This document shows, piece by piece, positions 5,537-9,938 of a DNA stretch of 9,938 nucleotides. The translations under genes and the position numbers were made by a program. The notes under the pieces are model-generated. The model saw only the letters and a list, made by a program, of their open reading frames with translations, did not search any database and had not been told where the DNA came from. The stretch lies in the NCBI GenBank assembly GCA_905235755.1, contig CAJONA010000069.1:6427-16364 (forward strand), written 5' to 3'. Source of the stretch: an uncultured Clostridia bacterium. Its GTDB lineage: Bacteria; Bacillota; Clostridia; Oscillospirales; CAG-272. Within the stretch, counting starts at the first letter, position 1. The number at the start of each line of letters is the position of its first letter.

Positions 5537-6388
5537 ATGGATATATCAAACGCCGAGCGCGCCGAAATACTTATACACGCGCTGCCGTACATTCAAAAAT
5601 ATTATAATAAGATAGTAGTCGTCAAATACGGCGGCAACGCCATGATAAACGACGAGCTCAAAGACGCCGTCATGGGCGACATCGTGCTTTTGTCGCTTAT
5701 CGGGATCAAGGTAGTGCTCGTTCACGGCGGAGGCCCCGAAATAACGGAAATGATGGACCGCGTCGGAAAAAAGAGCGAGTTTGTCGACGGACTGCGCGTC
5801 ACGGACAAAGAGACAGTCGATATCGTGCAGATGGTGCTTGCGGGAAAGATAAACAAGAACCTTGTAAATCTGCTTCACCTTAAAGGCGGCAACGCCGTCG
5901 GACTTTGCGGCATCGACGGACATATGATCGAGGCGAAACCCGTAAATGACAAACTCGGATATGTCGGCGACATAACGAACGTGAACATAAAGCCGGTGCT
6001 CGACGTGCTGGAAAAGGGATATATCCCCGTCATATCGTCGGTGGGCTGTGACTCGGACGGCAACGTATACAACATCAACGCCGACGCGGCGGCGGCGCGC
6101 ATCGCGGGTACGATAGGCGCGGAGAGTCTTATCTCAATGACGGACATAGCGGGCATACTGCGCGACAAAAACGATCCGTCGTCGCTGATAAGCAAGATAT
6201 ACGTCAGCGACGCGCCCGAGCTTATAAATGAAGGCATAATATCCGGCGGCATGATACCGAAGATCGAGTGCTGCATTGAGGCGATACGCCGCGGCGTCAA
6301 AAAGGTATTTATCATCGACGGGCGCGTTCCGCACTCGATACTCATCGAACTGCTCACAGACGAGGGCATGGGAACGATGTTCGTATAA
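5537..6388 (+). CDS. argB: Acetylglutamate kinase
   Basis: It phosphorylates N-acetylglutamate with ATP, usually the controlled step of the cyclic arginine pathway. The 283-residue product belongs to the amino acid kinase family. KYGGNAM is at residues 30-36 with the ATP-contacting Lys30, the glycine loop HGGGP at 63-67, DGLRVTD at 84-90 with the substrate arginine, NINAD at 179-183, and GGMIPK at 237-242 with the conserved Lys242. An N-terminal helix (AEILIHALPYIQKYY) precedes the first strand; in this family such a helix goes with the hexameric, arginine-inhibited enzymes, so feedback inhibition is likely. The ATG has AAAGGAG (5524-5530) 6 nt upstream. It lies 15 nt after argJ. Confidence 0.97.
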   Translation: MDISNAERAEILIHALPYIQKYYNKIVVVKYGGNAMINDELKDAVMGDIVLLSLIGIKVVLVHGGGPEITEMMDRVGKKSEFVDGLRVTDKETVDIVQMVLAGKINKNLVNLLHLKGGNAVGLCGIDGHMIEAKPVNDKLGYVGDITNVNIKPVLDVLEKGYIPVISSVGCDSDGNVYNINADAAAARIAGTIGAESLISMTDIAGILRDKNDPSSLISKIYVSDAPELINEGIISGGMIPKIECCIEAIRRGVKKVFIIDGRVPHSILIELLTDEGMGTMFV

Positions 6389-6402
6389 ACGAGGAGAGAA
6401 CA

Positions 6403-7566
6403 ATGGGTATAAAAGAAAAAGATTTTGAATATGTGGCGAACACATACGCGCGCTTTCCCGTGGAACTGGTGCGCGGCTCGGGTTCGCTCGTATATGACGT
6501 TAACGGCAAGGAGTATATAGATCTCAATTCGGGAATAGCCGTAAATTCCTTCGGCATAGCCGACAAGGAGTGGCAGGCGGCCGTGACGGATCAGCTGGGG
6601 AAGCTCCAACACACATCAAACCTGTATTTCAGCGATCCGTGCGCGACGCTCGCGCAGATGCTGTGCAAAAGAACGGGCATGAAAAAGGTGTTCTTTTCAA
6701 ACAGCGGCGCCGAGGCGAACGAAACGGCGGTCAAAGTCGCGCGCAAGTACGCCGCCGAGAAAAAGGGCGCGGAATATTTTACTGTGATAACGATGAAAAA
6801 CAGTTTTCACGGCAGGACTATGGCTATGCTCGCGGCGACGGGGCAGGACGCCATGCACAAGGACTTCTTGCCGCTGATGCCGGGCTTTGCGTATGCGGAT
6901 CCCGACGATCCGTCGACGCTTGAAAAATGCGTCAAGGAGAATAAAGTTGCTGCGATAATGTTTGAGATCGTGCGCGGCGAGGGCGGCGTGCTCCCGCTCG
7001 ACAAGAGTTTTATCGAACTCATCGACCGTATCGCAAAGGAAAACGACATTCTGACGATATGTGACGAGGTGCAGACGGGCAACGGCCGCACGGGCGAGCT
7101 TTACGCATATATGAACTATGGAATCACGCCCGACATCGTCACGACGGCAAAAGGGCTCGGCGGCGGCTTGCCGATAGGCGCGACGCTGCTGGGAGAAAAG
7201 GTCAAGGACACGCTGACGCCGGGATCGCACGGATCGACGTTCGGCGGCAATCCCGTATGCTGCGCCGGAGCGTGCTCGATAATATCGCGCATCGACGAAA
7301 AACTGCTTGACGAAGTTAAGCAAAAAAGCAAATACGTCTTTGACGCGTTTGAAGGCGCAAAGGGCATAAAGAGCGTGACGGGACTCGGACTTATGATAGG
7401 CGTCGAGACGGAAAAGCCCGTCGCCGACGTGATAAGCGCTTGCATAGAAAAGGGAGTTTTGCCCATAAAGGCAAAGGAAAAACTGCGCCTGCTCCCTGCG
7501 CTGAATATCCCGTTTGAACTGCTGAAAAAAGGAATTGAAGTGATAAAGGAGGCCGCGGCTAAGTGA
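6403..7566 (+). CDS. argD: Acetylornithine aminotransferase
   Basis: This PLP enzyme converts N-acetylglutamate semialdehyde to N-acetylornithine with glutamate as amino donor. The 387-residue product is a class-III aminotransferase: FSNSGAEANETAVKVAR binds the cofactor phosphate, SFHGRT follows, CDEVQTGNGRTG holds Asp221, which contacts the pyridine nitrogen, and TTAKGLGGGLPIGA holds the Schiff-base lysine, Lys250. HGSTFGGNP is also present. The ATG has GAGGAG (6391-6396) 6 nt upstream and lies 14 nt after argB. The stop overlaps the argF start by 4 nt (GTGA). A dual role in lysine synthesis, as seen for some ArgD proteins, cannot be judged from sequence. Confidence 0.95.
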   Translation: MGIKEKDFEYVANTYARFPVELVRGSGSLVYDVNGKEYIDLNSGIAVNSFGIADKEWQAAVTDQLGKLQHTSNLYFSDPCATLAQMLCKRTGMKKVFFSNSGAEANETAVKVARKYAAEKKGAEYFTVITMKNSFHGRTMAMLAATGQDAMHKDFLPLMPGFAYADPDDPSTLEKCVKENKVAAIMFEIVRGEGGVLPLDKSFIELIDRIAKENDILTICDEVQTGNGRTGELYAYMNYGITPDIVTTAKGLGGGLPIGATLLGEKVKDTLTPGSHGSTFGGNPVCCAGACSIISRIDEKLLDEVKQKSKYVFDAFEGAKGIKSVTGLGLMIGVETEKPVADVISACIEKGVLPIKAKEKLRLLPALNIPFELLKKGIEVIKEAAAK

Positions 7567-8471
7567 AACATCTGCTTAAACTTATGGACTTGTCCACAAA
7601 AGAGATACAAAAGACGCTGAATCTCGGCGATCAGCTCAAATACGAGAAAAAGAACGGTATAAAGCACCACATCCTCGAGGGTAAAACGCTCGGGATGATA
7701 TTCGCCAAATCTTCGACGCGCACGAGAGTCTCGTTTGAGGTCGGAATGTACGATCTCGGCGGATACGCGCTGTTTCTGTCGTCGCACGACTTGCAAATCG
7801 GGCGCGGCGAGCCGATCGAAGATACGGCGCGCGTGCTGTCGCGCTTCCTCGACGGCATAATGATACGCACGTTCGATCAGAGCGACGTCGAAAAGCTCGC
7901 CGAGTACGGAAGTATTCCGGTGATCAACGGACTGACAGACTATTGTCATCCGTGTCAGGTGCTTGCGGATCTTATGACCGTGCGCGAGTGCAAAGGCACG
8001 CTGTCGGGCAAAAAGCTCTGCTTTGTCGGCGACGGCAACAATATGGCGAATTCGCTCATCGTCGGCGGCATAAAGACGGGAATGAAGGTCTCCGTCGCGT
8101 GCCCGAGCGGTTATCTGCCCGACGCCGATATAATGAAATGGGCGAACGAAAACGGCGAATTTGAATGCACCGAGGACATTTATCAGGCGGCAAAGGACGC
8201 CGACGTCATGTACACGGACGTTTGGGCGTCGATGGGACAGGAGGGCGAAGCCGAGATACGCAAAAAGGCGTTTGACGGCTATCAGATCAATTCGTCCGTG
8301 ATGAAAGCGGCGAAAAGCGACGCGATGGTTCTGCACTGCCTGCCGGCTCACCGCGGCGAAGAAATAACGGCGGACGTGTTCGAAGCGCACGCAAAGGAGA
8401 TATTCGAAGAGGCGGAAAATCGCCTGCACGCGCAAAAGGCGGTGCTCGTTCAATGTTTGGGCGGTAAATGA
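7563..8471 (+). CDS. argF: Ornithine carbamoyltransferase (anabolic)
   Basis: It transfers a carbamoyl group from carbamoyl phosphate to ornithine, giving citrulline. The 302-residue product carries the carbamoyl phosphate motif SSTRTR at residues 50-55, HPCQ at 129-132, DVWASMGQE at 219-227, the ornithine-side loop, and HCLPAHRGEE at 258-267 with the catalytic cysteine Cys259. These last motifs separate it from aspartate carbamoyltransferase. The GTG start overlaps the argD stop, and AAAGGAGG (7545-7552) lies 10 nt upstream inside argD. Its place between argD and carAB argues for the biosynthetic rather than the catabolic (ArcB) role. Confidence 0.96.
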   Translation: MKHLLKLMDLSTKEIQKTLNLGDQLKYEKKNGIKHHILEGKTLGMIFAKSSTRTRVSFEVGMYDLGGYALFLSSHDLQIGRGEPIEDTARVLSRFLDGIMIRTFDQSDVEKLAEYGSIPVINGLTDYCHPCQVLADLMTVRECKGTLSGKKLCFVGDGNNMANSLIVGGIKTGMKVSVACPSGYLPDADIMKWANENGEFECTEDIYQAAKDADVMYTDVWASMGQEGEAEIRKKAFDGYQINSSVMKAAKSDAMVLHCLPAHRGEEITADVFEAHAKEIFEEAENRLHAQKAVLVQCLGGK

Positions 8472-8499
8472 TACCGCCTTGCAGCAAATAAGAGGTAAT

Positions 8500-9555
8500 A
8501 TGAAAAAATATCTTGTACTTGCCGACGGCACGGTATATGAGGGCGAGGGATTCGGCGCGGATACCGACAGCATAGGCGAACTTGTTTTTACGACGGGAAT
8601 GTGCGGATACATCGAGACGCTGACCGATCCGAGTTATTACGGGCAGATAGTCATGCAGACGTTCCCGCAGATAGGCAATTACGGCATGATAACGGCCGAC
8701 TGCGAGGGTAAGCCCGCGCTTTTCGGCTATGTGGCGAAATATATCTGCGACGAGCCTTCGAATTTCAGAAGCGAAGGCACGCTTGATAAATTTTTGAAAG
8801 AGAACGGCATCCCCGGTATATGCGGCGTCGACACGCGCGAGATAACGCGCAAGATCCGCACCGGCGGCACGATGAACGCCGCCATTTGTTCGCGCGTTCC
8901 GGACAGTCTCGATGAGATAAGGGCGTACCGCGTAAGCGGAGCGGTCGCGGCTGTCAGCAGCAAGAACGTGCGGACGTTCGATGCTTTCGGCGACGAAAAA
9001 CACCGCGTCGCGCTTATCGATTACGGCGCGAAAAACAATATAACGAGATGTCTGCGAAAATACGGCTGCACCGTTACGGAATTTCCGTATAATGTGAAGG
9101 CGGAGACTATACTTAACGGCGGCTTTGACGGCGTTATGCTGTCAAACGGTCCGGGCGATCCGGCCGAAAACGTCGGTCCTATCGCCGAGATAAAGAAAAT
9201 GCTCGGCAAAATACCTTTGTTCGGCATTTGCCTCGGTCATCAGCTTCTCGCCATAGCCGCGGGCGGAAAGACCGTGAAGATGCCGTACGGTCATCGCGGA
9301 GTCAATCAGCCCGTGCGCGACGTCTGCGGCACGCGGACGTATATCACAAGCCAGAACCACGGCTATGCGGCGACGGGAGAGATCTATGGCGCGCGAGAGA
9401 TATTCATCAACCCGAACGACGGTACAAACGAGGGATACGAGTACCCGGAGCTGAACGCTTTTTCGGTGCAGTTTCATCCCGAGGCGGCGTCGGGCACGCA
9501 CGACGCGGAATTTCTTTTCGAGCGTTTTTGTGAGATGATGGAGGTGAATGGCTGA
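8500..9555 (+). CDS. carA: Carbamoyl-phosphate synthase small subunit (glutaminase)
   Basis: It releases ammonia from glutamine and passes it to CarB for carbamoyl phosphate synthesis. The N-terminal part is the CarA-specific domain (FTTGMCGYIETLTDPSY; GVDTREITRKIR). The C-terminal class-I glutamine amidotransferase domain has SNGPGDP, GICLGHQL with nucleophile Cys244, and HPEA with His326 and Glu328. The 351-residue length is at the short end for CarA and, from memory, close to the arginine-specific CarA of Bacillus. ATG 8500 has AGAGG (8491-8495) just upstream and matches the family N-terminus; the in-frame TTG at 8479 is not supported. It follows argF by 28 nt with no terminator, which suggests a synthase serving mainly arginine. 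Confidence 0.96.
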   Translation: MKKYLVLADGTVYEGEGFGADTDSIGELVFTTGMCGYIETLTDPSYYGQIVMQTFPQIGNYGMITADCEGKPALFGYVAKYICDEPSNFRSEGTLDKFLKENGIPGICGVDTREITRKIRTGGTMNAAICSRVPDSLDEIRAYRVSGAVAAVSSKNVRTFDAFGDEKHRVALIDYGAKNNITRCLRKYGCTVTEFPYNVKAETILNGGFDGVMLSNGPGDPAENVGPIAEIKKMLGKIPLFGICLGHQLLAIAAGGKTVKMPYGHRGVNQPVRDVCGTRTYITSQNHGYAATGEIYGAREIFINPNDGTNEGYEYPELNAFSVQFHPEAASGTHDAEFLFERFCEMMEVNG

Positions 9556-9938
9556 TGCCCCGCGATAACAGTATAAAAAAGGTGCTCGTCATCGGCTCCG
9601 GTCCTATCGTGATAGGTCAGGCGGCGGAATTCGACTATGCGGGCGCACAGGCGTGCCGCATTTTGCGCAGTGAGAACATCAACACCGTGCTCGTGAACTC
9701 CAACCCCGCGACGATAATGACGGACAAACATCTCGCCGACGAAATATATCTCGAACCGCTGAACGCCGAGACGGTCGCGCGCATAATCGAAAAAGAGCGC
9801 CCCGACGGCTTGCTTGCCGGCATAGGCGGCCAGACGGGACTTACAATATCAATGCAGCTTTCGCGCAGCGGCGTACTTGACAAGTACGGCGTGAAACTGC
9901 TCGGCTCCGATATCGACGCGATCGAAAAGGCGGAGGAC
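9555..9938 (+). CDS. carB: Carbamoyl-phosphate synthase large subunit, N-terminal part, runs off the window
   Basis: This subunit makes carbamoyl phosphate from bicarbonate, ammonia and two ATP. Only the first 128 residues are present, from the carboxyphosphate half. Visible are GSGPIVIGQAAEFDY from residue 14, NSNPATIMTD at 48-57 and IGGQTGL at 90-96, all typical of CarB. The ATG overlaps the carA stop by one base (TGATG), with GGAGGTG (9540-9546) 8 nt upstream, so the two subunits are translationally coupled. The full gene is expected to be over 3 kb and continues past the right edge. Confidence 0.95.
   Translation, partial: MPRDNSIKKVLVIGSGPIVIGQAAEFDYAGAQACRILRSENINTVLVNSNPATIMTDKHLADEIYLEPLNAETVARIIEKERPDGLLAGIGGQTGLTISMQLSRSGVLDKYGVKLLGSDIDAIEKAED

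Noticed and set aside
8479..8499. TTG start for carA seven codons upstream
   Set aside because: There is no ribosome binding site, and MKKYLVLADGTVYEGEGF from 8500 matches the CarA N-terminus.
7116..8612. Long open frame on the - strand (498 codons) opposite argD-argF
   Set aside because: It is an antisense shadow of two clear genes in GC-rich DNA, with low-complexity Arg/His/Ala-rich content and no recognisable domain.

Overview
The window is a stretch of bacterial chromosome carrying a nearly complete arginine biosynthesis operon on the + strand, with the 5' part of a cysteine synthase gene (cysK) reading away from it on the - strand. Gene order (argG-argH-argC-argJ-argB-argD-argF-carA-carB), strong AGGAG-type ribosome binding sites and tight spacing point to a Firmicute, probably a GC-rich, uncultured-type clostridium. 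Coding DNA is GC-rich but uses ATA for isoleucine very often, while the control region is AT-rich. I cannot name the genus from this sequence alone.

Layout. Positions 1-336 (-) hold the first 112 codons of cysK. Positions 337-751 are a divergent control region. On the cysK side there is a good promoter, an inverted repeat over its -35 box, a stem-loop at the start of the leader RNA, and a short upstream ORF (MKTIKKVFRC-stop) whose last sense codon is cysteine. On the arginine side there is a promoter with consensus -35, 17-bp spacer and TAAAAT -10, an excellent ArgR operator over the expected start site, and a second one about 65 bp upstream. Positions 752-9938 (+) hold the operon. Gaps within it are 2 to 31 nt or are short overlaps, with no internal terminator or obvious internal promoter.

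How the genes work together. ArgJ acetylates glutamate and later recycles the acetyl group from acetylornithine. ArgB, ArgC and ArgD turn acetylglutamate into acetylornithine. CarA/CarB make carbamoyl phosphate, ArgF joins it to ornithine, and ArgG and ArgH convert citrulline to arginine. No argA or argE lies in the window, so ArgJ would have to do both acetyl-transfer jobs.

Main oddities. argJ is split by a net -1 frameshift near 5183-5186. Both halves keep family motifs, so this is a very recent mutation or a one-base sequence error. The cysK leader looks like a candidate cysteine-sensing uORF. ArgC is the short, less common form of the enzyme. I see no mobile element, CRISPR array, RNA gene or novel multi-gene system.
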